The notes beneath the pieces were generated by a model, which saw nothing but the letters and a program-made list of their open reading frames with translations, was not told the DNA's origin and made no database searches. The translations under genes were made by a program, and so were the position numbers. Source: Cryptomeria japonica (lineage: Eukaryota > Streptophyta > Pinopsida > Cupressales > Cupressaceae). Taken from it: a DNA stretch of 64,000 bases. Of the stretch, positions 46,961 through 59,273 are shown in pieces. The stretch covers positions 763,821,413 to 763,885,412 of the forward strand of contig NC_081414.1 in assembly GCF_030272615.1 (NCBI RefSeq), written 5' to 3'. The first letter of the stretch is position 1, and each line of letters opens with the position of its first letter.

Positions 46961-49145
46961 TGATCAAGTCTCCAAGTAGAATCCAACTCCACAGGATCCG
47001 GTGAGCCAAAACTGGGACACACAGAAAGAAATGTTGAAACTGCAAACAGAAAAATAAAATAGAAAGGAAAATATTTTTGGTTGATGCAAGATTGCTATGA
47101 ACTGGGGATTCTCCTGCATCAGATATTCAGGGTTATTGAAAAAGTGATTCTCTCACTTTACTGGGGTTAGAGGAAAACCAAGGCAGTCTAACTCTGCCTA
47201 AGAAATCCAAGATGAATCTTCAACTGGTATGTCCTTCCACTTCACAAGATACTCCTTATACTAATTGTTCTGGGTACTATGCCTAATCCTACTGTCCAAA
47301 ATTTCTTCAATTTGATCTAGTTCCTTCCGGAGCAACTATATCTTCAAGTCTACAATATTGTCCTCACTAAATTCTAGTTCATGGTACTCATGAAGATCTG
47401 CAATGTTAAACACAGGTGAAATAATTATCAAGAATCCATTTCTAGATTTGATTGTGTGTAATATTTTTGCATTAATGTTTCGGATCACACTCTGTGATCC
47501 ATCATTGAGATGAAGAGATTCAAAATGATGGATCATAGAGTGATCTGAAACATTGATGCAAAAATATTACACACAATCAAATCCAGAAATGCATTCGTGT
47601 TAATTATATGATGGATTGTGGAAATCTCTTAGAACAGGTGAAATACTTAGACTATCCGGTAACTCCACTTCATATGCATTCTGAGAACTGAACCTCCTCA
47701 AAATCTTGCAAGGTCCAAACTTTTTCATCTACAATTTGTTATAAGTTCCAACTGGGAATCTCTTTATTCTCAAGTATACCATCATGTCATCGCCAACTTC
47801 AAATTCCTTATGTCTCCTCTTCTCATCTGCCTTCTCCTTATACTTGTTATTCATTTCTTCCAAATGTTCCTTAACCTAAATATGTAATGTTGCCATGTGA
47901 TCTGCAAAGTCTTTTGCTTCTAAACTTCTCCAGTTTCACTACTAATATCTCTTAATTCTGATATACCTCTACAATGTACTCCAGCAACAATCTCAAAAGG
48001 TGTTCTTCTAATACTCTTATTTATTGATTTGTTGTAGGAAAAATCTTCTTGTGCAAGGATCAAATCCCAACTTTTGGTTTTATCTCCAACTAAACATCTC
48101 AACAAATTTCCCAACCTCTGGTTAACTACTTTTTTCTGTCCATTAGTCTGTGGATGAAAAGTAGAATTGAACTTCAAATTTGTCTTCATCTTCTTCCAAA
48201 GTGTTCTCCAAAAATAGGCAACAAATTTAGTGTCTCTGTCTTAAACTATGCTCTTAGGTAATCCATGCAATCTCACTACTTCCTTGAAAAATAGGTCTGC
48301 TACATGTAATCCATCTTATGTCTTCTTACAAGGTATGAAATGAGTCATCTTTCTAGAGTCTATCCACTATCACAAATATAGAATCATTCCCTCTTAGTGT
48401 TTTAGGCAATCCAAGTATGAAATCCATGCTTATATCCTCCCAAAGTCTTACTAGTACTGTCAAAGGTTTATACAATTCCACATTCTGACTATTACCCTTT
48501 GCAACTTGACAAACTCTATAACTTTGCACATATTTCTTAACATCCTTATGAATCTAGGGCCAAAACTACTACTCACTCACCAATGCTACTATTTTGTCAA
48601 TACCAAAATGTCTAGCTAATCCTCCATTGTGTTTCTCCTTTATCAAATTCTCCCTCATAGAACTCTTAGGTATGCACAACGCAACTCCTCTGAGTAACAT
48701 CCCATCCTGATCAAAGTAATCCAACCACTTGCTTCTATCTACCATAACCAGTTCTCTACATGCTTTCCAAGGTTCTAAAAAATTCAAGTCATCATCATTA
48801 AAGGTCTTCAATTCTTCAAATCCTAATACTATCACTCTCATCTATGTGAGAAAATTCCTTCTCCTACTTAATGCATCAACAACTTTGTTAGATTTTCCAC
48901 TTCTATGCTTCAACACAAAGGTATAACTCTGCAAAAACTCTACCCATCTCATATTTTTTTGATTCAACTTAGTCTGACTGTTCAAATACTGTAAAGCTTG
49001 ATGATCTATATACAACACAAATTCCTTAGGCAAAAGGTAATGTCTCCACTTCTTCAAGGTTTGAACTATGGCATAAAACTCCTGATCATACACTGAATAT
49101 ATCCTTTAGGCATCATTCAATTTCTCACTGAAATAAGCTACTGCT
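46961..49145 (-). pseudogene. Ty3/gypsy chromovirus pol: RNase H, integrase, chromodomain (broken)
   Basis: On the minus strand: RNase H end (49145-48842) with AVAYFSEKLNDA, YDQEFYAIVQ, YIDHQALQYL and HRSGKSNKVVDALSR; integrase zinc region (48841-48569, ENLIKEKHNGGLARHFG); integrase core end (48189-47920, HPQTNGQKKVVNQRL), where the catalytic Glu of the usual GQTEVVNR motif reads Lys; then ISPVFNIADLHEYHE and a chromodomain near 47330-47210 (EILDSRIRHST, YKEYLVKWKDIPVEDSSW). The chromodomain places it among chromoviruses, whose chromodomain guides integration. The remaining pol and gag should lie beyond the window, displaced by later insertions. Confidence 0.85.
47424..47633. repeat. 210-bp foldback insertion in the chromovirus coding region
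   Basis: ACAGGTGAAATA occurs at 47412-47423 and 47634-47645, on both sides of a segment containing an inverted repeat: arm 47438-47506, loop 17 bases, arm 47524-47590. The arms differ by about four substitutions and a 2-base gap. On the minus strand the host protein reads ISPV on both sides, so the segment interrupts the ISPVFNIADL block. The outer ends of the segment are not themselves inverted repeats, so it may be a foldback element or a template-switch product. Confidence 0.7.
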
Positions 49146-49437
49146 TTATGGCAATATGAAGGAGTTGATTATGTGTTGCATTGATTTTTTGTCATTCATG
49201 TCAACACTAGCTGTTATGATTGGTTACCAACAGACAGGTTTTGGTTACCGGTAAAAGAACTAGTGTTACCGGTAGAAGGGGCTATCAGTTGGATACTATC
49301 AACATGTTTGGATCAATGGAATATGTTTGGTTTGATGTTTCTGGAGCATGTTTTGGTTAGTTGGTATTGACTTGGTGATCGGACGCTATCATACACTCTA
49401 GTAAGCCTATACTGGTAAGGGTTTAAGGTTTTACCGG
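49146..49437 (+). repeat. LTR fragment of family C, cut by the Tat element
   Basis: Reverse complement of the high-coordinate end of the solo LTR 27512-28745: shared words include TGATTATGTGTTGCATTGAT, TGTCAACACTAG, ACATGTTTGGAT and GGGTTTAAGGTTTTA. It begins at the LTR 5' end inside the chromovirus RNase H and breaks at 49438 where TGTAATACCC starts. The rest should resume after the Tat 3' LTR, outside the window. Confidence 0.8.
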
Positions 49438-50509
49438 TGTAATACCCTAAAAATGGTCATCTAAACCATGGGCCCCTAATCTCGACGACGTCACCAAGGT
49501 CCTAACCAAAGGCAATTAAATAAATCTTGAGCACACAATTAATTCTTTAATCATCAAATGTCACATGGCAAATTAATAACTCAATATTAATTAAATATTT
49601 ATTTAATTAATTAAATCATTCCAAGTAAATCATTTTAAACAATTATCTTATTTATTTTAATTAAATATCTTTTGCATATTTAATTAAATAAACCAATTTG
49701 CCATTAAATCATCAAAAAAAGGAATTTAATTAAATAAATCAATTGAGCACAAATCTTCAAAAATGGAAATAAATCAAAAAATGAATTAATTGACCAAGAA
49801 AGAATTAAAAATTTGAGAAAAGAAATCAATCGGAGATAATCTTGAAAAAAAAAACAAATTAAAAATTGATGAATAATCTCAAAGAAAGCAATTAAAACAA
49901 TTAAATCTTAAAATTGAATGAAATAGAGAATAAATCAGTTTTTTCTTCATTTTATCTTGATTTTATCTTAATTTTAGCTCAATTTCCTTTAAAACTCAGA
50001 AAAGCATCCAATCACATCAATTCACCTAGATTGTGCTTCCTCTTGGAAAATCTTGACCGCTCATCATCATTTGATCTCAGCCTTTGGTTTCTTTTTGAAT
50101 TTTCTATAAATTTAGGCTCTCATCTCTTATTCAGGAGATCCTAGAAAATATATTGTTATTATGTTGTTTTTGCTCTAGGTTCATTGAGAATATTGCATAT
50201 TAATTATTTCATATTGATTAAATCATTTAGCTTAATATGGCTTAAATCTTGTTAGATTAATCTTGCATCCATCTAGCTTAATATCATGCTCATATAGATT
50301 TAAAAATCCTTCATCTTGGTGTTGTCTAGTCACTGGATTGCTTATACAAATCTGAGAGCAATCTTATACTCGCATCTTTTAGAAGGCAATGGGTCGATTT
50401 GTTATGGTTTTATTATTCATGTTTATATCTGTCTAACCATGCATGTAATGACTTAATTGAAGTGTTGTGTATTGCAGATATAGATACAGGTCCACTTTTC
50501 ACACACACA
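49438..50509 (+). repeat. Tat 5' LTR
   Basis: 1072 bp from TGTAATACCC to CACACACA. AT-rich with runs of TTTAATTAATTAAAT near 49590-49620. TATAAAT at 50105-50111 is a good promoter candidate, placing transcription start near 50135. The right edge is set by the PBS four bases later. Confidence 0.75.
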
Positions 50510-50513
50510 TTTC

Positions 50514-50531
50514 TGGCGCCCACCGTGGGGC
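50514..50531 (+). other. Tat primer binding site
   Basis: TGGCGCCCACCGTGGGGC starts four bases after the LTR end. The TGGCGCC start is typical of Tat/Athila gypsy elements. I do not assign the tRNA. Confidence 0.8.
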
Positions 50532-50579
50532 AGAAAATTACTTTTTTCGGCCTCAAAATCATTTTTTTTATCTTGCAAG

Positions 50580-50880
50580 TTTCGTCCGTACAGTCTCTAC
50601 GAAATATCGTACGAGCAATTTCATTGCATCGTACGACATTATATTGACACCTGCAATTTATCGTATGAGACAATATTATATCCTATAAATTATCATACGA
50701 ATCAGAATATGGACTCGTACGACAAACTGATTCTGTTATATCTTGTCGTTCTATATTGATTTATGACTCATATGACATACTACTTATGCTATCTTCTATC
50801 GTTCTGTATTGATTTCTAACCCGTACGATAAAAGTGTTTTGTCGTTCCATTTTATGAGGATTGTCGTATGATTATGTTTT
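50580..50880. repeat. Leader cluster 1 of TCGTACGA-like palindromic motifs
   Basis: Variants of TCGTACGA (for example ATCGTACGAGC, ATCGTACGACA, ACTCGTACGACA, ATCATACGA, GTCGTATGA) recur about ten times in 300 bases directly downstream of the PBS, some reduced to TGTCGTTC. Spacing is irregular, about 20-35 bases. No coding frame crosses it. Confidence 0.7.
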
Positions 50881-52040
50881 CTGATAGATTAAAAAAAACA
50901 AATTACTTTTCAGGGTTTTTCTTGAATTAAACTTTGATTATGCTAATGCTGACCCTGAATTGTCTTTTGTCTTCCTGAGATTTTCATAGCCTAACCAATT
51001 TCTTATAGGACACTTGTCAAAGAATTTTATTGATCAAACACATGCCTGTCGAAGAATGAAAACAATATGACTACGTTGTTTTTGCAGGTTGCCTAAGGAG
51101 AATCGACTAAACATTGTGTATTCATTTAATATTTTCTTAGGCACTTAAATTGCTATCTGGTTAAAGAATAGATATGTCTTTCATGTTTTCATAAAAATCT
51201 AAGAGGTAGGAGAGTATGCTCTTGTCTTTTATAGACAATTAGAAATCTAGACCCTTGAAGCTTTTTTCTAACTTTTGAGATTTGTGTACCTTTAGCAGGC
51301 CTGTCACAGTGGGGAAAAGTAATCACCCTATGAGAATGACCCAAGTGAGTACAGCTGGACCTGAGCATTCCAACTCACTATAATAAATAGGCCTCTGGTG
51401 ATTAAAGTCTCAGAGGATGGGATTATTTGAGTTTTCTCTTTGAGATCTCTCATACCGAGCATTTGTAGGGCCTCATGATCTCAATCACATTTACGTGACT
51501 ACAGCTTGTTTCGGTACCTTGTTAGGCTATAGGCCTCCATCACGCTTGTGTGACTTCAAGGGGTAATTTCAAATGAAATTCCTAACTAAGAACTATAAGA
51601 TAGAAGCTACCCGATTGATAATCTTTGTGCAAGAGAGATAGTAACTCTCCCAAGAAACTTGCCATATCGTGCCCCCATTAGTGTTTGGAGTCAGCTAATA
51701 CGATGTTGAGAATCCATTATGTGAGACTCAACAGCCGTATTCTGATTAGCTATTAGGTGTGTACCTAAGTTAGCAAGCAAAGGTTTTCTTCTCTAAGCCA
51801 ACTTCCATAGGGTTAGTGTGTTGTGATTGAATTATTATATATCTTACGTGTTTTCTATTTTTTCATCCCTCAAATTAAAACTGGAATACTGAAACTAAAG
51901 AAAACAAGATCAAACAACTCAGTGATAAACTCTACCCATGTCAAAACTAGTCTATCCTGGTCAAGAATTAGTCCATCTCAGAATTGGTTATACTCAGTTG
52001 TCATACCCAGTCATTGAAAAACTCAGAATTTTTAGTCTAT
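50881..52040. other. Tat untranslated leader between the motif clusters
   Basis: No protein-like frame of note. Two AT-moderate stretches are joined by a section (51280-51760) richer in GC with words such as CACGCTTGTGTGACTTCAAG; its role is unknown. Confidence 0.5.
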
Positions 52041-52350
52041 GCTCTGTGAACAGTCATACGAGTCTGGTAAATTGTCATCCTACACCATATCCTGTGTCGT
52101 GCGAGTCTACTAAATTGTCATCCTAAGGTCAATCCTATGTCATACAAAACCCAACAGTCTGTCATTCAAAGCTAAATCCTATGTCGTATGAGACATAATT
52201 GAACAGAATTATTTGTCATCCAAGACCTACCCATTTGTCGTATGATACTACATAGCAACTCGTACGAAATAGAACTGTCATCGTCCTAAACCTGTTATAC
52301 TATCGTACGGTTTCAGAAATCCTGTCGTACGGGTCTTTGATTTTGCCAGT
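52041..52350. repeat. Leader cluster 2 of TCGTACGA-like palindromic motifs
   Basis: About eight more variants (TCATACGAGTCT, GTCGTGCGAGTCT, GTCGTATGAGAC, ACTCGTACGAAAT, ATCGTACGGTTT, GTCGTACGGGTC), often preceded by TGTC and followed by a short pyrimidine word. Same motif family as cluster 1, 1.2 kb away. Confidence 0.7.
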
Positions 52351-52718
52351 CCAGAACAGTCAAACCTGTCCAAAACAGTCTATAGCGAGCCTAAAACTAG
52401 TTATCATCCTCCTAAGCATAAACAACCTTGATAGTGTACCTCTACCATTGTGTTGCACAATTTTGTCAATCATCTTTAAGCTAGTTCAAATAAACATCTT
52501 ATCAAACCTAAGTTAACTTGGATAACGTCTTACACAAGATAGATCATTCTTGAAACTAGACCATAACTTAAGTTACTTCTCTCAATCACTACGTTAAACA
52601 AACTACTAGCTACAATTTGATCTTGACTTCTGCAACACATCTCGCTCTCGGTCCTGTCAGTTACAAAATACCTATTCAAACCAAAAATTCTCGTAGCAAA
52701 AAAGACAAAGAAAAAGAA

Positions 52719-54799
52719 ATGCCCTTTGTGTCAAAAGATAATCCATTCTTTGTGGAAGACCCCTTTTACAATAAACCGTCCTCATCATAGATACCAGTTT
52801 ACAACATACCAATCTTTGGTCAAACCCTATCTCCCACCATGTTTGGGGAAAGACAAGAAAGAGAAGCTAATAAACGAGACAATCGTGACAACTTTAGCAG
52901 CCATGCCACTAAATCTGAGCTTCCTGAACCTCATGAAGTCAAAGTACATAGATGTGAATGACAAACAATTTCAGAAAATGATGAAGGTCATCATGGCTAG
53001 GAAAAAGAAGACTATTTCCTAGAATTAGCAAAGCAAGGTGCCAAACTGCCTACTAGTTATAATGTGGAGGCCCTCATTGCTAAAGAGGAAGAGACACCAT
53101 GGGGAAAAATGAGCAAACAAATGCAAGCATTATAAACTGCGGTCACAAGAATAGAAAACAAAGATAAAACGCCAAAACAATATGCTCATTCCCATTTGAC
53201 AAAAACCTTTACATGTCTCCATTTCCTTCATGAGTTGAGATCCCAAAATTTGACAAATATGATGGTACCTCAAATCCTCACAATCATGTCAGAGAGTTTT
53301 GTGCCACTTGTATGGAGTTCATGCACGATCAAACGTACCTCATGCACCTTTTCCCAAGGAGTTTAGGGGGTCAAACAATGGAATGGTTAGCAAGCCTACC
53401 CAAAGGGATAAAAAACATTTGAAGAACTAATCCAACTATTTTTACAACAATACGCATACAACATTCATCACCCAGTCACTATGATAGAGCTTTGCAATAC
53501 CAGACAAAAGATAGGAGAACCCTTTCTCACTTTCCTCCAACGATGGAGAAAGATGTTCTCTAGATATTCACGGACCATCCCAGATCTTGAGAAAATGGAT
53601 ATCTTCATCAACAACTTAGTCCCTAAATTGAAATACAGTGTCTAGATGCAAGTACACCCTTAATTCAACAAAATGGTAGATAACACCCTCAGAATGGAAG
53701 ACGTGCTTATCAAAAAGGGAGATATATCACTTTGGAAAGAAACATCACAAGGTTCTAGCTCTAAAGAAAAGAGTAAATACTGGAAATATGGCAAAGATAG
53801 CAACAAGAATGTTGTTAATGATGGAGTGGTAGATACTGTCCAAGAAAAAACAAAATCCACAATATTTAACTTGGCCAGTGGCACGCAAGCACTCAAGGCA
53901 GCTGAAACTACAACAGAGAATCCCCCAAAGAAAACAAGAGAATGGTTTAAATAAAAACCTTGGCTTTCAAAGCCTAAGCGTGATTTTACTCCTCTAGATG
54001 AATCATATGAATCGGCTTTTAAAATTTATTGGCAAATAATCTGATAACATTACTAGACAATTCTAGACCATATGACCCAGAAATTAGACCCAAATGGTGG
54101 AGAGAAAATGAATGCTATGACTACCATCGAAACAAGGGACATAACATAAACCACTGCATGAAACTCCGACATGAAATCCAAGATCTCATTGACGTAGGCA
54201 AGATCATTGTTGGAAATCATGCAACTAATGATGATCATAAGGCCTTTAAAGATCCCTTACCCACTTATGAACAAGGAGATTCCTCAAAATCCAAGGGAGG
54301 AGCTAGAGTCAATTATACTTACACTAACAATGATAATGTGATCAACATGATTGAATCTGCTCAAGCTGAATATTGCAATGTGATCATAGTCCCAGACCAC
54401 CAAAATCAAGTACAAGCTACTAATGCCATGACTCGCGCTCAAAGGAAGATTACTCTCCCAGGAGCCAATTCCTCAACTTTCAATCAAACAACATCAAACC
54501 TACCAAATAGACAAACAGACACAATCATGGCTAAATTAAAACAATTGGCTTCATTGTCTTCTCCTGGTTATAGTATTGTCGAACAATTGAACAGAACCAA
54601 TGCTCAAATCTCCATTTTGGAACTACTTAATATTTCTTCTACTCATAGAGAGGTCCTGGACAAGGCTTTACTTACCACCAGTGTCCCTAAAGATTTAGAC
54701 GTAGATCGGTTTCAATCTATGGTGGGTCACCTGACTTCACCTCATTATCTCACTTTCTCTAAAGATGATGATAAATCATTGAGTCACCCACATAACTAG
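52719..54799 (+). pseudogene. Tat Gag, broken
   Basis: Probable start ATG 52719 (MPFVSKDNPFFVEDPFY). A Retrotrans_gag domain is readable at about 53225-53640 (IPKFDKYDGTSNPHNHVREF, PRSLGGQTMEWLASLPKG, EPFLTFLQRWRKMFSRYS). After VQEKTKSTIFNL comes a His/Cys knuckle of the Tat kind (YDYHRNKGHNINHCMKLRHE) near 54115-54180, followed by HEIQDLIDVGKI. At least three frame changes and several stops break it. It forms the virus-like particle in the family; this copy cannot encode it intact. Confidence 0.85.
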
Positions 54800-55584
54800 C
54801 CATTACACATTGAAGCCATGATCCATAAACACCGAGTTAAACATGTTTTGATAGATGGGGCGCTGGGTTGAATATTTGTACATACAATCTATTGACACAG
54901 CTGGGATTTTCTGCTAATGTTATTGATCCAACAAAGAAAATAACAATCAAGGATTATGATGAAGAAGAAAGAACCTCTAAGGGTCTAGTATGATTACCGA
55001 TCAGGGTAGGACCTATAGAAAGAGATGTCATTTTTCAAGTCCTAGATCTTCATCTTTCATACAACATCTTACTAGGCAAGCCATGGATTCATGAAATGAA
55101 CACAGTACCATCTATGTATCATCAATGCCTGAAGTTTCCTTATAATGGAGTTGAAGTCAATATTCTTGCCGATACGAGTTATACCTGCAATGTGTTAACG
55201 CAGAGTGCTGATGCTTTTGTTCCTCATAATAGAGTTGCCTCCACAACTGAATGTTCAAAATCTTTGCTAAAAGATTTACAAAAGAAATTGAAAATCACAA
55301 ACACTAGCATAGATGGCTACAAAATAGAGCCTATACTCTCACTAATGTCTCTTCCTCCATCACCAAGACAATTGAGAAAACCATCAAATGCTATGAAGCC
55401 ACAAACTTCAACTCCAAAAGTCATTTATGATGGTGTCTTTATACAGTCCTCTACTTCTCTTGCAAGTGAAATAGAAGAGGATGATGTTCTCAAGTCACTT
55501 TTCAAAGAAGACAGTGCAAATAAAGAAATACGACATTGTGAGATTTCTTCGACACAATATGGTCCAGGCTATAAGATGCTTTAA
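54800..55584 (+). pseudogene. Tat aspartic protease, broken
   Basis: HRVKHVLIDG near 54850 is the protease active-site region, but a missing base in GATGGGGCGCTGGG shifts the frame just after it. The continuation includes VGPIERDVIFQVLDLHLSYN and LLGKPWIHEMN, the typical retropepsin C-terminal part. The open stretch 55096-55584 follows and holds low-conservation sequence. Confidence 0.8.
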
Positions 55585-55587
55585 TGC

Positions 55588-57170
55588 ATGGGATATTTAG
55601 GTACTTGTCCTCTTGGCAAATGTCAAAAAGGTATTGTTGAACCTATTCAGTTACAAACTAAGTCTACCAATGATAAAGTTGGACTGGGATATGATCCAAG
55701 AAAGCCATCAGATCAGAAGCACATTCCCCACCATCAACGTAAGTGGAAGAAAAAGTTACTACCTTTAACAACACAAGAAATTAGTACTCAACAAACTCAG
55801 GAGGAATGTGACAGTGAACAAAAAGAATTGCCCACCCAGAGGGAGAAAAAAAATGGTAATCAAGTTCCAGTTATATCAGCTATAATACCACATGAAGTAG
55901 AAGTCCTAGAGGATATGAGAGATGAAGTATATAGAATCAGAGAATTGTTTGTACCGCTGAACATTCTAGTCACATATACTGGCAGACAACAAGTAGATGA
56001 TTCAGAAACTGATTCAAATGAGTATGAATGGAGTCCTGACCATCTCTCAAATACATCTACTATAGAAACCCCTGAAGACTCTAGAGTTATCATAGATAAT
56101 GCACAAGAGATGATACACCTAAAAATGCAAAAAGAAATGGAAGAAATCAGACTAAAAAGACAAGAAGACTATGAACAATAGATGGAGGAAGAAAGGACAC
56201 AAGCAATTTCTTCACCTACTAACTCTACCCCTAATGAGGTAGGACAAATCAGGTATGGAACTGCAAAAGAAGAATTAGAAGCTACAGAAATAGAACCAGT
56301 CATCAGTCTAGAGGAAGCTGAATGGAAGAGACGACAGCGATTAATAGAACCGTCAAAGTCATGTCCACAAGTGTGTCAAATACAAGCAATCAATGAACCA
56401 AATCACGAAGGAACTTGCAGCATCAAAGATGTGGGTGTTGATACTATATATACCTTTACTAAGCCACTTGAAGATGAGTCAACAACTTCATCCTATGACT
56501 CTGATGACTCAGACAGGAGCTCTATTTATAACAACAACTATTCAACAATGTATTATGACTACTCTATCATGAATGATGAGATATTGTCTACTGTCACACC
56601 ACGGTATGTAGTCTAGTCTGAAGTAGGTGACAACGCTAGAAGTAGGTCGGTTAGGTTAGGTCCAATAAATACTAACATGAATTTTGATAATTGTGTCGTA
56701 ACTCTTCCTGGTCTCGAGACACATACGCAAGGTAGTCTTCTGGGACTCGACTGGTCAGTCCGAAGCCATGATGATAGTACCGTGAACTCCCTTGAGCCTA
56801 TTCCAACCTTATCCTTAATGCATCCGGAACTAATTGATTGTACTCTTTATAACCAACCCTTGAATGTACGTACTTTTGCCAATGACTATACGTTAGCCTA
56901 TTATCTCAATGCAGTTGAACCCATGTACTCTTCCACGAGTGAACAAAGTGAACTAAAGCGGATATCAAATATCTTAGTCGCAAAAATAATAAAAATAAAA
57001 ATAAAAGATCTGATGGCGAAAACCACATTGTGGCGGTGTCAAAATCTAAAAAAGAGAAAATAAAGGACATACTTAAAGGTCAAAACCTCTCTGAGGCACT
57101 TGAAGGTGAGATACTTGATATACTGCCAAGTCACTTCCAAGAGAGATCTTCCATATTGATCTAGCCAACT
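55588..57170 (+). pseudogene. Long acidic linker between Tat protease and RT
   Basis: One frame from 55588 to 57063 with stops only at 56179, 56614 and 57061, about 490 codons. It starts with a glycine-rich patch (STNDKVGLGYDPRKPSDQ) resembling a G-patch-like motif seen after protease in Tat elements. Next are Gln/Glu-rich segments, a charged helix (LKMQKEMEEIRLKRQEDYEQ) and a Ser/Asp/Tyr-rich stretch (TSSYDSDDSDRSSIYN). No enzyme motif is seen. The frame then changes into the RT frame. Confidence 0.65.
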
Positions 57171-58650
57171 AAGCCAGTGAACATTGGGAGTCAAGAGACA
57201 CCACACATCATTCATTTAGCTCAATCACTATCAACGGAAGAGTTAAAAGATTTCAGCAACCCTTTTTTAGAAAAGAAGATCAGCTTTGCATGGACATATT
57301 TAGATATGCCAGGACTAGATCCTGATCTCATCATGCATCATCTCTCTATTACACCAGGAGTTAAACCAATCAAGCAAAAACTCTGTAAGATGCACCCTCA
57401 TCTGGCACTGCTAGTCAAAGCTGAACTAGAGAAATTGATGAAAGTTGGATTTATCAGAGCTATAGACTATGCAGAATGGATATCAAATATAGTACCTATA
57501 TCAAAGGCAGACAAATCTATTAGAGTTTGCACAGACTTCATGGATCTCAACAAAGCATGTCCGAAAGATGATTTTCCATTACCCAACATTGACATGATAG
57601 TAGATATGAATGTTGGATATGAGATGTATTCATTAATGGATGGATTCTCTGGTTACAATTAGATCAAGATAGCACCTAAAGATCAAGAAAAGATAGCTTT
57701 CACATGTGCATGGGGAACCTTCTGCTGGAATGTTATGCCATTTGGTCTAAAGAACACAGGAGCAACTTACCAAAGAGCAGTAACCACTATCTTCCATGAT
57801 ATGATGCATAAAAACATGGAAGATTATGTTGATGACAACCTAGTAAAGACTATGAAGAGATCTACGCATATTCAAGAGCTAGGCCTCATACTAGATAGAA
57901 TGGATAGATTCAAGCTCTGATTAAATCCTAAAAAATGTGCATTTGGAGTAACATCAGGAAAATTGCTTGGTTACATAATTTCAAAAAAAGGAATTGAGGT
58001 TGATCCTAAAAAGGTCCAAGCTATAATGGAAATGCCTCCGCCCAAGAACATCAGTCAAATGAGAAGTTTACAGGACTATCTTCAATCAATAAGGTGTTTT
58101 ATATCTCAGCTAGCAGACAAAGCTCAACTCTTCACAAAGGTATTAAGGAAAGGGATTCAATACAATTGGGATAAATATTGTGAATGACATTTACAACAAA
58201 TCAAAGAATGTCTTTCTAATCCACGCATATTAATGCCACCGATTCAAGGTAAGCCACTGATCCTGTATATATCAACTATAGATACTTCACTAGGGGAACT
58301 TCTAGCACAACAGGATGACAATAAAAAGGAATGAGCTATCTATTACATCAGCAGAACATTAGTGTCATATGAAATGAGCTACACTATAATAGAGAAAGCA
58401 TGCTTAGCATTGGTCTTTGCATCACAAAAATTAAGGCACTATATGTTGGCACACTCTATTAAGTTGGTAGCTAAGATTGGTCCACTCAAATATCTTCTCA
58501 GTAAAGTAACGCTTACAGGAAGACTGGCCAAATGGGTCATGGTTCTTACAGAATTTGATATCAAATATGTGGAATGTAAAGTCATCAAAGGACATGTTAT
58601 TGTAGACCAACTTGTTGATGCTCCACTTGAAGACAGTCAACCTTTGCATA
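57171..58650 (+). pseudogene. Tat reverse transcriptase and RNase H, stops only
   Basis: Single frame. RT motifs: LMKVGFIRAIDYAEWISNIV, VCTDFMDLNKACPKDDFPLP, YSLMDGFSGYN-stop-IKIA, FTCAWGTFCWNVMPFGLKN and catalytic YVDDNLVK. RNase H follows (PLILYISTIDTSLGELLAQQ, YTIIEKACLALVFASQKLRH, LTGRLAKWVMVL). In-frame stops lie at 57660 (TAG), 57918 (TGA), 58185 (TGA) and about 58332 (TGA), all consistent with single C-to-T changes from CAG or CGA. Confidence 0.9.
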
Positions 58651-59273
58651 TAGAATTCCCAGATGAATCAATCATGCACCTTACTGAACAATTATGGAAG
58701 ATGTACTTTGATGGGTCTTTCACTCAACATGGTTCTGGTGCCAGAATACTTTTTATTACTCCTCAGAAATACTCAATTTCAAAAGTTTACAAGATTCTCT
58801 TCCCTTGCACAAACAATATTACAGAATATGAAGCTTTGGTAAACGGGATCAAGCTGGCCATCGAGTGGAAGATTGTTGAATTACACATCTATGGAGATTC
58901 TCAACTCATTATCAACCAAATCGATGATCTCTATCAGACAAGAGATGAGAAACTGATGCCTTATAAGAGAATGGTGGATGATCTCAAGAAATACTTTACC
59001 TTTGTATCATTTCAACAGATCCCCAGAACAGCAAATAGAGCAGTAGATGCAATGACCACTTTGGCATCTATACCACAGCTACAGGAGTCTAATTTTTTCT
59101 TTGAATTCCTGGTGGAAGAGTTACATTACCCTACCTATGATTCTCCCGAGTCCCAAATGGTATGTTCTATTATTGGACATGACTCATCTCGTTATAGCCA
59201 CATTTTCTCTTGCCTACGTGACCAATTCATCCCTGCTAATCTTTCCCAAAATGAAAAAAGGAACCTAATCTGA
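58651..59273 (+). CDS. Tat additional RNase H (archaeal-like), catalytic residues present
   Basis: The open segment carries a second RNase H domain: MYFDGSFTQHGSGARILF (Asp), NNITEYEALVNGI (Glu), LHIYGDSQLIINQ (Asp) and RTANRAVDAMTTLAS (Asp), so the D-E-D-D set is intact. A second RNase H after the first is a diagnostic feature of the Tat lineage. It belongs to the pol polyprotein, whose other parts contain stops, so it is unlikely to be made by itself. Confidence 0.85.
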
